The notes below the pieces were generated by a model, which worked only from the letters and a program-made list of their open reading frames with translations, made no database searches and had not been told where the DNA came from. The position numbers were made by a program, and so were the translations under genes. A stretch of DNA of 64,000 bases from Mycobacterium sp. MFM001 (GTDB lineage Bacteria; Actinomycetota; Actinomycetes; Mycobacteriales; Mycobacteriaceae): NCBI RefSeq assembly GCF_003402475.1, contig NZ_BFAB01000011.1:62001-126000 (forward strand). Reading direction: 5' to 3'. Below, piece after piece: positions 53,544 through 61,272 of this stretch (within the stretch, counting starts at the first letter, position 1; each line of letters opens with the position of its first letter).

Positions 53544-53545
53544 TG

Positions 53546-54790
53546 TCAGCCGGCGAACGGCGGGCGTGACATCACCGTCGGACGGAACCCGTATCGGGGA
53601 CCGGCACCTCCGGCATGTCCGGCACCGGCGCCGGCCAATGGCATGCCGCCCAACAGATTTCCGGCACCTCCGCCTTCGGGTGCGGCGGCGACGCTGCTGA
53701 TGGGCATCGGGGCATGCGGGGCCGTCATCGGCGCTCCGCCGCTCCACGTGGGCGGCACCGACAACCGGCCGACTGCGCCCGCGTTGCCCAAGCCGGCCGA
53801 CACCGCTGCCGGCGCGCCACCTCCGGCGCCTGCGCCGCCGCCCAGCAGGCCTCCAAGCCCGCCCAGGCCACCGGCAGCTCCGTTCGCAGCACCCGCGGCG
53901 GCCGACGGCGCAGAGCCGCCGATCATTCCCAGCGTCTTCGCCATCTGCACGAAGTTGTTACCCATACCGATGCTGAAGTAGGGCAGACCCTCGGTGTTGT
54001 AGAAGAAGCCGGCGAAGGGCGAGTAGGCGTTCAGCAGCCCCGACAGCGACGTGGGTGCGGTCGACGAACCGGTCAAGAGCTGCCAGATTCCGCCGAACGG
54101 ATCCGTCGTGGTCGACGATGCGGTGGACGTCGGTGTCGCAAGGCTTTGCAGCGCGTTCGGCACCGCAGATTGCAGCTGCGACAGCGTCGACTGCGCGCTC
54201 GTGCCGGACGCGGTACCGGCGGCGTTGGTCACCGCGGCGGCTTGAATGGCCTGACCGGCCGGGTTGGTCGTCTGTGCCGGGGCGGCGAACGGCGTCACCT
54301 TCGTGGCCGTCGCCGCCTGGCCCGCATAGCCGTACATCGCGGCGGCATCCTGGGCCCACATCTCGCCGTATTGCGCCTCTAACTGCGCGATCGCCGGGGT
54401 GTTTTGGCCAAGGATGTTCGTCGACACCAGCTGCGCCGTCTGGGCGCGGTTGGCCGCGATGAGTGGCGGGGGCACCGTCGCCGCAAACGCCTGGTCATAG
54501 GCTGCTGCGGCGGCCCGGGCCTGAGTGGCGGCCTGCTCGGCCTGCGCAGCCGTGGTCTGCATCCACCCCACGTAGGGGGCCGCGGCGTTGGCCATCGACG
54601 TCGACGCCAGCCCCATCCACTCCTCGGTGGCGAGCCGCGTGACCACGGTGTCGTAGCCGGCGGCGGCCGAATTCAGCTCGGCCGCAAGGCTGTTCCAGGC
54701 CGACGCGGCGGCCTGGAACGACGACGATCCCGGACCGGCGTACATGCGCGCGGAGTTGATCTCCGGCGGTAACGCCCCGAAATCCAGCAC
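53546..54790 (-). CDS. PPE-family protein (PE partner at 54802)
   Basis: 414 residues: MLDFGALPPEINSARMYAGPG, then EWMGLASTSM (Leu for the usual Pro), PPLIAANRAQTAQL, EMWAQDAAAMYGYAG, SVP motif GRLSVPPTWSGGAP, a Gly-rich middle (LGGLGGLLGGGAGAGG) and C-terminus GPRYGFRPTVMSRPPFAG. It is closely related to the PPE at 57668; both resemble the PPE25-27 group next to cyp143 in M. tuberculosis. It follows its PE by 11 bp. Confidence 0.93.
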   Translation of the reverse strand: MLDFGALPPEINSARMYAGPGSSSFQAAASAWNSLAAELNSAAAGYDTVVTRLATEEWMGLASTSMANAAAPYVGWMQTTAAQAEQAATQARAAAAAYDQAFAATVPPPLIAANRAQTAQLVSTNILGQNTPAIAQLEAQYGEMWAQDAAAMYGYAGQAATATKVTPFAAPAQTTNPAGQAIQAAAVTNAAGTASGTSAQSTLSQLQSAVPNALQSLATPTSTASSTTTDPFGGIWQLLTGSSTAPTSLSGLLNAYSPFAGFFYNTEGLPYFSIGMGNNFVQMAKTLGMIGGSAPSAAAGAANGAAGGLGGLGGLLGGGAGAGGGAPAAVSAGLGNAGAVGRLSVPPTWSGGAPMTAPHAPMPISSVAAAPEGGGAGNLLGGMPLAGAGAGHAGGAGPRYGFRPTVMSRPPFAG

Positions 54791-54801
54791 TACTAGCCTC
54801 C

Positions 54802-55101
54802 TCAGCCCGCCGCGATCGCGTTGGCGGCCTCGGTGGCCGCATACGACCCGGCGCTGGTGCCCAGCGTGTTGACGAACATCTCGTGAATCGCCGCGGCCTG
54901 CGCACTGACTGCCTGGTACATCTGAGCGTGCGCGGCGAACTGTGCGGCGGTCAGCGCGGACACCTCATCGGCGGCGGCGGGGACCACGCCGGTCGTCGGG
55001 GCAGCGGCGGCGGCATTCTGCGCGGCCATCCCCGAACCGATACCCGTCAGGTTGGCGGCCGCCGCCGACAACGCCTCAGGCTGCGTTGTCACGAACGACA
55101 T
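54802..55101 (-). CDS. PE-family protein
   Basis: 99 residues: MSFVTTQPEALSAAAANLTG, PTTGVVPAAADEVSAL, YAATEAANAIAAG. ATG at 55099-55101 with GGGAGG upstream. It differs from the PE at 58921 at only a few positions. The spaced GTTCAYC repeats lie 88-136 bp upstream. Confidence 0.95.
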   Translation of the reverse strand: MSFVTTQPEALSAAAANLTGIGSGMAAQNAAAAAPTTGVVPAAADEVSALTAAQFAAHAQMYQAVSAQAAAIHEMFVNTLGTSAGSYAATEAANAIAAG

Positions 55102-55188
55102 ATGTTTTCCTCCCTCACAGACCGCAAAGACACCTCGATTAGTGAGGTTAGGGGCCGATTCCGCCCTGCACCCCGTCCAAAACCAAGT

Positions 55189-55237
55189 GTTCATTGGTGG
55201 ACGGTTAGTGTTCACCCGCCAGCCACCGCTGTTTACC
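55189..55237. promoter_or_regulatory. Three Pho/RegX3-like repeats at exact 21-bp spacing
   Basis: GTTCATT at 55189, GTTCACC at 55210 and GTTTACC at 55231. They lie between a PE gene (minus strand) and a metallophosphoesterase gene (plus strand), so could serve either. No other feature is seen in 55102-55492. Confidence 0.55.
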
Positions 55238-55492
55238 CACCGTTTGAATTGATGTCGCCTGACTCGGTGACGGCGAACACACCCGTCTACACCGAGCCCT
55301 GCGGGCCGACACGGCCCAGCATCGACCCGTCATCGGTGAGAGCGGCGCCGACCAGCGGCACGGTACGGATCGGGCGTAGCGGATCAGCCGTCTGCCATCG
55401 CGGTCACTATCGTGATATGGGCGATCGGCATTCGGACTCGTTGACTCCGAAGGGGACTGAGGCAGTCGCCAAACGCCAAGACCGGAGGACGA

Positions 55493-56581
55493 ATGTCAAT
55501 CCATTCGGCATCAGAACCGCTGCACGTGTGGGCCTTCGGCGATGCGCATGTCGGAACTGACAAGCAATTCGGCAGACACAGCCTTGCCGAGGCGATTTCG
55601 CAGTCCGAATTCGGTGGGAGCGAAGGCGGTCCGGCCTTCGCCTGGGACCTTGCGATCGATGTGGGCGACATGTCCGGTGCGCACCACAGCCTTCCCGATG
55701 ACGCAGAAGGGCAAGAGGTGCGTCGACAGTTCTCGGTCTTGCGCAAGCACCGACGCGAAGACGTCTACAGCGTCTGCGGTAACCACGACCGAAGCGGTTT
55801 AGCCGAACCCGAGGCGTGGTGGTGGCGAAAGTGGGTGGACCCGCTGGGCGAACACACCGAATTCTCGGGTGTTGACGCCAAAGCCCGCCGATATCCCATT
55901 GACGGGACGTGGCAACGGTATTCCTTTCAGGTGGGCAACCTGCTCTTTCTGATGATGAGCGACCGCAACGAGCCCACCCAAACGGTGGGGCGGGGAACGC
56001 TCGGCGGTAATCCGGGCGGTGTGGTCAGCGGTGAAACGTTCCAGTGGTGGAAAGACGCGGTCCGCGACAATCCCGACAAGATCATCATTTCGGTGCACCA
56101 TTACGTCCTGAAGGACACGACCGTCGCCTCAGGCGCATGGGAAGGTGTGCGCAAAGGCCCGGACGGACGTTGGCAGGAGCATTATCACCGATACTTCGAG
56201 CAAGGCACGCCACAGGGCGCGTCTTATCTGTATTGGGTTGACAGCAAACCGGATTCAGGCGCGTTCGAGAAGTTTCTGGCCGAACGGCCGGGACGCGTAC
56301 AGATATGGATCGGCGGGCACACCCACACCAACCCGACTGACTCGTTCGGCGGCAAAACCCACATCGAGCGACGCTGGGGCACCTGGTTCATCAACGCCGC
56401 GTCGTTGAGCCGCCACCACATGCCGCTCACCACGTTGCCGATCAGTCGACTGCTGACCTTCACCCCAGGCAGCCGCGACGTGCGTGTGCGCTGCTACCTG
56501 CACACCAGCCAGCATGCACCGCAAGGCTGGTATCCCGAGGCGGAACGCACCCTGCGGCTCGACATCCCGTTCCGGCGTTGA
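55493..56581 (+). CDS. Calcineurin-like metallophosphoesterase
   Basis: 362 residues. Metal-binding motifs in the family order: AFGDAHVG (Asp17, His19), DVGDM, CGNHDRS, SVHHYVL and GGHTHTN. No signal peptide is evident, so it is probably cytosolic unless exported by another route. The substrate may be a phosphomonoester, phosphodiester or nucleotide. Pho-like repeats lie 260-300 bp upstream. It converges with the lipoprotein gene at 56607. Confidence 0.9.
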   Translation: MSIHSASEPLHVWAFGDAHVGTDKQFGRHSLAEAISQSEFGGSEGGPAFAWDLAIDVGDMSGAHHSLPDDAEGQEVRRQFSVLRKHRREDVYSVCGNHDRSGLAEPEAWWWRKWVDPLGEHTEFSGVDAKARRYPIDGTWQRYSFQVGNLLFLMMSDRNEPTQTVGRGTLGGNPGGVVSGETFQWWKDAVRDNPDKIIISVHHYVLKDTTVASGAWEGVRKGPDGRWQEHYHRYFEQGTPQGASYLYWVDSKPDSGAFEKFLAERPGRVQIWIGGHTHTNPTDSFGGKTHIERRWGTWFINAASLSRHHMPLTTLPISRLLTFTPGSRDVRVRCYLHTSQHAPQGWYPEAERTLRLDIPFRR

Positions 56582-56606
56582 GGTTCTGCCGTCCGACGCA
56601 GTGGCG

Positions 56607-57608
56607 TCAGCGAGACTCCAAGACGTAGTCGAAGCGGCGGTCCACCCAGTCGGCGAATCTTGGGGCGGAACGGATCTGACCGTCCGCCGCCAGCAGGTCG
56701 GCGAGCCGTTGCTGCGCGGCGATCACAGTGTCATCCAGTGGCGTCGGCTGGCGCAGAGTGCGGCCCTGTGCGACGGCGGCCACGACTGGGTCGAGGCCGG
56801 CTGACTCCGCGTACTTGGCCGCCCACGCCTGAGGGTGTTCGCGCGCCCAGACCGCGGCCCTGGCGTAGCGGGTCAGCAGGTCGGCCAGGGCGGTGTTGCG
56901 TTTCGGGTCGGCAAGCGCCTCGTCGGAAGCGATCGCGAACGAGTACTTGTACTTGCGCGAGACGAGACCGCGCACTGGGAGCTGCTGTTCGGCCTGGGCA
57001 GTGTAGGGATCCCACACCGCCCAGGCGTCCACCTGACCGTTGCGGAATCCCGACAACGCGTCGGCGGGCTGCAGGAAAACCAGGCGGACGTCGGCGGGTT
57101 TGAGTCCGGCCTTGTCGAGCTGGTCGAGCACGTTGGCGTGCGCCGAACTGCCCTTGGCCAGCGCAATCGTCTTGCCGCGCAGGCCGTCAACGGCCTGAAT
57201 CGCCGAATCGGTGTGGACAAGAATCTGGTCGCCCGGGCCGCCTCCCTCGTACGCGGACAGCACCTTGATGCGGGCGTTGGCGGCTGCGCCGAAAATGGGC
57301 GGGGTGTCGCCGGTGATGGCAATGTCGACCTTGCCGGCGGTGGCGGCCTCGACCATAGGCGGCCCAGATGTGAACGTGGAGAACGTGATCCGATACGGCA
57401 GATGGTCGAGCTGCCCTGCCGCCCGCAGCATCGACTCGGTGCCGACGCTCTTTTGGTCCCCCACGTGCAGCGTCAGGTCGGCCAGCTGTGATAACGAAAC
57501 TTTGGCCGGCTCGTGGGCGGGGCCGCTGGCAGCCTGGCGTGAGACGCATGCGGCGAGCAGCAGGGCGATAACGGCCAAAAGTACAGCGGTATAACGCCGG
57601 GGGGACAT
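56607..57608 (-). CDS. Substrate-binding lipoprotein of an ABC importer (SsuA/NMT1-like)
   Basis: 333 residues. Lipoprotein signal peptide VIALLLAAC with Cys21 as the lipid anchor, then a periplasmic binding protein fold of the SsuA/TauA/ThiY group: GKVDIAITGDTPPIF, LRGKTIALAKGSSAHAN, GQVDAWAVWDPYTAQAE. Ligands of the group include sulfonates, nitrate and thiamine precursors. No permease or ATPase gene is adjacent. It follows a PE-PPE pair on the same strand by 59 bp, so it may be part of that operon. Confidence 0.9.
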   Translation of the reverse strand: MSPRRYTAVLLAVIALLLAACVSRQAASGPAHEPAKVSLSQLADLTLHVGDQKSVGTESMLRAAGQLDHLPYRITFSTFTSGPPMVEAATAGKVDIAITGDTPPIFGAAANARIKVLSAYEGGGPGDQILVHTDSAIQAVDGLRGKTIALAKGSSAHANVLDQLDKAGLKPADVRLVFLQPADALSGFRNGQVDAWAVWDPYTAQAEQQLPVRGLVSRKYKYSFAIASDEALADPKRNTALADLLTRYARAAVWAREHPQAWAAKYAESAGLDPVVAAVAQGRTLRQPTPLDDTVIAAQQRLADLLAADGQIRSAPRFADWVDRRFDYVLESR

Positions 57609-57667
57609 TGTTCTCCTCAGCTCCGCGCTCTAGCGATCAACTCAGGATGGTCACATTGTTGGCCATC

Positions 57668-58915
57668 TCAGCCCGCGAATGGTGGGCGGGCCATCACCGT
57701 TGGCTTGAACCCGTATCGGGGGCCAGAACCGCCCACGTGTCCAACGCCCGCACCAGCTAGGGGCATCCCGCCCAACAAGTTTCCGGCACCGGCGCCTTCT
57801 GGTGCGGCGCTCACGCTGCTGATGGGCAGCGGAGCATGCGGGGCCGTTAACGGGGCTCCGCCAATCCAGGTGGGCGGCACCGACAATCGACCGACTGCGC
57901 CCGCGTTGCCCAAGCCGGCCGACACCGCTGCCGGCGCGCCACCGGTTCCGTTTCCCAGCAGACTTCCGAGCCCACCCAGGCCACCGGCTATCCCCTTGGG
58001 AGCGCCTCCCGCGGCCGCGGGCGCGGACGCGCCGAGCAAACCCAGCGTCTTCGACGTCTGAATAGCGGCGTTGGCTATCCCGGTGGTGAAGTTCCCCATG
58101 CCTTCGCTGTAGTAGAGAACGGAAGCGGGCGCCACAAGGTCGGAGAAGATCGCCGACAGCGATTGGGGAGGAGTGGACGACCCGGTAAGGAGCAACCAGA
58201 ATTCGCTCCACAGGTCCGGCGTCGTCGAGCTCGAGGACGCGGCCGACGCGGGCGTCGCGAGGCTCTTCAACGTACTGGGTACCGACGATTGCAACTGCGA
58301 CAGCGTCGACTGCGCACTCGTGGTACTGGAGGTGGCGGCCGCGTGGGCGACCGCGGTCGCTTGCGTGGCCTGTCCGGCGGGATTGGTCGTCTGCACCGGG
58401 GCGGCGAACGGCGTCACCTTCGTGGCGGCGGCCGCCTGGCCCGCATACCCATACATCGCGGCGGCATCCTGGGCCCACATCTCGCCGTATTGCGCCTCGA
58501 GCTGCGCGATCGCCGGAGTGTTCTGCCCCAGCACGTTGGTGGCGACCAGTTGCGCCGTCTGGGCGCGGTTGACCGCAATCAGCGGCGGTGGTACCGAGGC
58601 CGCAAACGCCTGGTCATAGGCGGCCGCGGCCGCCCTCGCCTGAATGGCCGCCTGCTCGGCCTGCGCGGCGGTACTGCTCAGCCACGCCACGTGGGATTGC
58701 GCGGCATCCGCCATTGCTCCAGATGCCGGGCCCGACCACTCCTCGCTGGTGAGTTGGGTGACCACCTTGTCGTAGCCGAGGGCCGCCGAATTCAGTTCGG
58801 CCGCAAGGCTGTTCCAGGCCGACGCAGCAGCCTGGAACGACGCCGAGCCCGGGCCTGCGTAGATGCGCGCGGAGTTGATCTCCGGCGGTAACGCCCCGAA
58901 GTCCAGCACGGCCAC
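57668..58915 (-). CDS. PPE-family protein preceding the SsuA-like lipoprotein
   Basis: 415 residues: MAVLDFGALPPEINSARIYAG, EWSGPASGAM, PPLIAVNRAQTAQL, EMWAQDAAAMYGYAG, SVP motif GRLSVPPTWIGGAP and C-terminus GPRYGFKPTVMARPPFAG. Paralogue of the PPE at 53546 in every domain. Its start is 5 bp from the PE stop. The next gene downstream is the substrate-binding lipoprotein. Confidence 0.93.
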   Translation of the reverse strand: MAVLDFGALPPEINSARIYAGPGSASFQAAASAWNSLAAELNSAALGYDKVVTQLTSEEWSGPASGAMADAAQSHVAWLSSTAAQAEQAAIQARAAAAAYDQAFAASVPPPLIAVNRAQTAQLVATNVLGQNTPAIAQLEAQYGEMWAQDAAAMYGYAGQAAAATKVTPFAAPVQTTNPAGQATQATAVAHAAATSSTTSAQSTLSQLQSSVPSTLKSLATPASAASSSSTTPDLWSEFWLLLTGSSTPPQSLSAIFSDLVAPASVLYYSEGMGNFTTGIANAAIQTSKTLGLLGASAPAAAGGAPKGIAGGLGGLGSLLGNGTGGAPAAVSAGLGNAGAVGRLSVPPTWIGGAPLTAPHAPLPISSVSAAPEGAGAGNLLGGMPLAGAGVGHVGGSGPRYGFKPTVMARPPFAG

Positions 58916-58920
58916 CCTCC

Positions 58921-59220
58921 TCAGCCCGCCGCGATCGCATTGGCGGCCTCGGTGGCCGCATACGATCCGGCGCTGGTGCCCAGAGTGTTGACGAACATCT
59001 CGTGAATCGCCGCGGCCTGCGCACTGACCGCCTGGTAGAGCTGAGCGTGAGTGGCGAACTGCGCGGCGGTCAGCGCCGACACCTCATCGGCCGCGGCAGG
59101 CACCACGCCCGTCGTCGGGGCAGCGGCGGCGGCATTCTGCGCGGCCACCCCCGAACCGATACCCGTCAAGTTCGCAGCCGCCGCCGACAACGCCTCGGGC
59201 TGCGTGGTCACAAACGACAT
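58921..59220 (-). CDS. PE-family protein
   Basis: 99 residues: MSFVTTQPEALSAAAANLTG, then PTTGVVPAAADEVSAL and YAATEAANAIAAG. Close paralogue of the PE at 54802. First gene of a likely PE-PPE-lipoprotein operon. Weaker Pho-like repeats lie about 85-115 bp upstream. Confidence 0.95.
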   Translation of the reverse strand: MSFVTTQPEALSAAAANLTGIGSGVAAQNAAAAAPTTGVVPAAADEVSALTAAQFATHAQLYQAVSAQAAAIHEMFVNTLGTSAGSYAATEAANAIAAG

Positions 59221-59302
59221 CGGGCGTCCTCCTCAAGAACCGTCTGCCTCAACGACTTCGAAACTCGCTTGGTAAGGGAGGTTAGATGGCAGATGCCGAG
59301 TC

Positions 59303-59335
59303 GTAACCCCGCCGACACTCGCTGTTCAGTTCATG
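59303..59335. promoter_or_regulatory. Weak Pho/RegX3-like repeats upstream of PE
   Basis: GTAACCC at 59303 and GTTCAGT at 59324 are 21 bp apart; GTTCATG at 59329 overlaps out of phase. Poorer than the sites at 50109, 55189 and 62715, but in the same position relative to the gene. Confidence 0.3.
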
Positions 59336-59467
59336 GACAACATTCCTTGACCCCGGCACGACTCGCGCCGCCGAGCCGTCCAGCCGATTCGATGGCCGCT
59401 ACCTGCACAAAGACCCCTTCGCCGCGCCCCCGGCCAGTTGGCCCAGACGGACAGTGCGGTCCTCCTC

Positions 59468-59492
59468 GCGGATAAAATCTCGGCGCGGATAA
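59468..59492. repeat. GCGGATAAAATCT...CGCGGATAA element, copy B
   Basis: Second copy of the element at 50292, 250-270 bp upstream of a PE start. Two direct GCGGATAA units 17 bp apart. Nothing else is recognised in 59221-59582. Confidence 0.45.
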
Positions 59493-59582
59493 AGCTCGTG
59501 TGAGCCGGTTTGGTCCGGCCGCGGAAAGCCTGTCTGCCGCAAAGCGTTCGACGAAGTCGCGATCAACACGTGCCGGTCCTGG

Positions 59583-60767
59583 TCATCCGGCCGAGGGCGG
59601 CCGCGACACGACGCTGTGGCGGAACCCGTATCGGTGGACAAAGCCGCCGGTGGCGCGCCGGCCCGCTCCGGTCAGCGGCATTCCGCGGAGCAGACCCTGG
59701 GTACCTGGCGAAGCGCCGGATGCCTGGGCGCCCAGCGCCCCCGGGGCCTCAGACTCCAGCGCCGAGGATGTCGACCCGGCCCAACCCGGTGGCACCGACA
59801 GCTTCCCGATCGTGCCCGCTTGGCCCACATTCGCCGAAACTGCTCCGCCACCGCCATGGCCCAGACCCAGACCTGCGAATTGCGGTGTTGGATACCAAGC
59901 TCCACCGGCACCGGCCGTTGTTCCCCCGGGGCCAAGTGCCAGCTGCTGTGCGATCGAGATAGCAGAGTTGGGCATGCCCTCGAGGAAATAGGTCCCGCCA
60001 AAGATACGAGTGGTCAGCAGGGTCCTGATACTGCTGGAACCCAGGATGGCGTTCAGCTGGTCCCAGAACGACGAGCCTGACGACGAGGACGACGTGGATG
60101 TCGAGACTTGTTGCACCGCTTGGGAAATGGTGGAGGCCGAGGCCAGCTGCGGTGTCGTGGAGGCGGTGGTCTGCGCGGAAGAGCCTGCCGAAGTGCCTGC
60201 GGCTTTGGCGACCGCTGCCGACTGCCCCGCCAGCCCGGCGGGGTTGGTGTTCTGTGCCGGCGACGTGAACGCGGCCAACCTGGTGGCAGTCGCCGACGCC
60301 CCGGCATAGCCGTACATGGCCGCGGCGTCTTGGGCCCACATCTCCATGTAATGCGCCTCGGTGGTCGCGATCGCCGGGGTGTTCTGCCCGAAGAAGTTCG
60401 TCGCGATCAACGCCATCAACAGCGCGCGGTTGGCCGCGATCACCGGGGGCGGAACTGTCATCGCAAACGCCGCCTCATACGCCGCCGCTGCGGCCCTCGC
60501 CTGGTTAGCGGTCTGCTCGGCCTGCGCGGCAGTGGTACTCAGCCACGACACATAGGGTGCGGACGCCGCGACCATTGCCATCGATGCCGGACCGAGCCAT
60601 GGCGAATTTGTCAGCTCGGAAATCACCGAGGCATAGCCGGTCGCCGCGGTATTTAACTCCGCCGCTATCCCGTCCCAGGCCCCCGCGGCAGCCAACAACG
60701 GTCCCGCTCCGGGACCCGCATACATCCGCCCCGAGTTGATCTCGGGTGGTAGCGCCCCGAAATCCAT
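59583..60767 (-). CDS. PPE-family protein
   Basis: 394 residues from ATG at 60765-60767: MDFGALPPEINSGRMYAGPG, PWLGPASMAM, PPVIAANRALLMAL, MEMWAQDAAAMYGYAG, an SVP motif ending differently (GKLSVPPGWAGSTS) and C-terminus HRYGFRHSVVSRPPSAG. It is most like the PPE at 61273. No PE gene precedes it. Confidence 0.93.
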   Translation of the reverse strand: MDFGALPPEINSGRMYAGPGAGPLLAAAGAWDGIAAELNTAATGYASVISELTNSPWLGPASMAMVAASAPYVSWLSTTAAQAEQTANQARAAAAAYEAAFAMTVPPPVIAANRALLMALIATNFFGQNTPAIATTEAHYMEMWAQDAAAMYGYAGASATATRLAAFTSPAQNTNPAGLAGQSAAVAKAAGTSAGSSAQTTASTTPQLASASTISQAVQQVSTSTSSSSSGSSFWDQLNAILGSSSIRTLLTTRIFGGTYFLEGMPNSAISIAQQLALGPGGTTAGAGGAWYPTPQFAGLGLGHGGGGAVSANVGQAGTIGKLSVPPGWAGSTSSALESEAPGALGAQASGASPGTQGLLRGMPLTGAGRRATGGFVHRYGFRHSVVSRPPSAG

Positions 60768-60968
60768 CGCTACGCTCGTCGACCGGCTGGTTCGCGTTTC
60801 GGGATGGTCTCGTCCGCGGCGCAGGAATTTGGGCTGCTCCCATGAGCGCGACCCAGACCTCGTGGCGCTTCGAACCGCGCCGCCCGGGCAGACATTTCCA
60901 GTTGCGTCGGCACGAGTGGAGACTCGCTTCCTTGTCAATAGCGTTCGGCATCAACCACATTGGGTGGT

Positions 60969-60987
60969 CGCTCGCGAATCGCGAGCG
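60969..60987. repeat. Perfect palindrome CGCTCGCGA-A-TCGCGAGCG
   Basis: A 9-bp perfect inverted repeat around one base, 200 bp upstream of a PPE start. It could be an operator or part of a terminator; nothing else identifies it. Confidence 0.35.
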
Positions 60988-61038
60988 GTGTAGTGGATGA
61001 CATTAAAGGGCCAGGGCCGAACCCATTGGCAACGCGGT

Positions 61039-61088
61039 GTTTACCCCGACGCCATCCAATGTCACCGGTGGGCTATCAACTGTTCATC
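61039..61088. promoter_or_regulatory. Pho/RegX3-like repeats upstream of PPE
   Basis: GTTTACC at 61039, TGTCACC at 61060 and GTTCATC at 61082; spacings 21 and 22 bp. They lie about 270-320 bp before the PPE start at 60767, further than at the other sites. Confidence 0.4.
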
Positions 61089-61190
61089 CCGGCAGTGCGT
61101 TGGCCGCACCCGCGGCGGCCGTCACCTGGGCAAACAAAGCGAGGACCGGCCGCCGTCGGGAATTGACGGATGGGCCGCCGGCCGGCCGAG

Positions 61191-61217
61191 GCGGATAAAA
61201 ATCTCGACGCGGATTAA
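61191..61217. repeat. GCGGATAAAAATCT...CGCGGATTAA element, copy C
   Basis: Third copy of the element, here followed by CTTATCCGC, an inverted unit, at 61219-61227. Apart from this, the Pho-like repeats and the palindrome, 60768-61272 is without features. Confidence 0.45.
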
Positions 61218-61272
61218 GGCTTATCCGCTGCCGGGAAAAGCACAGACCTGCGCGGCAAACGGGCGCTAGCCG

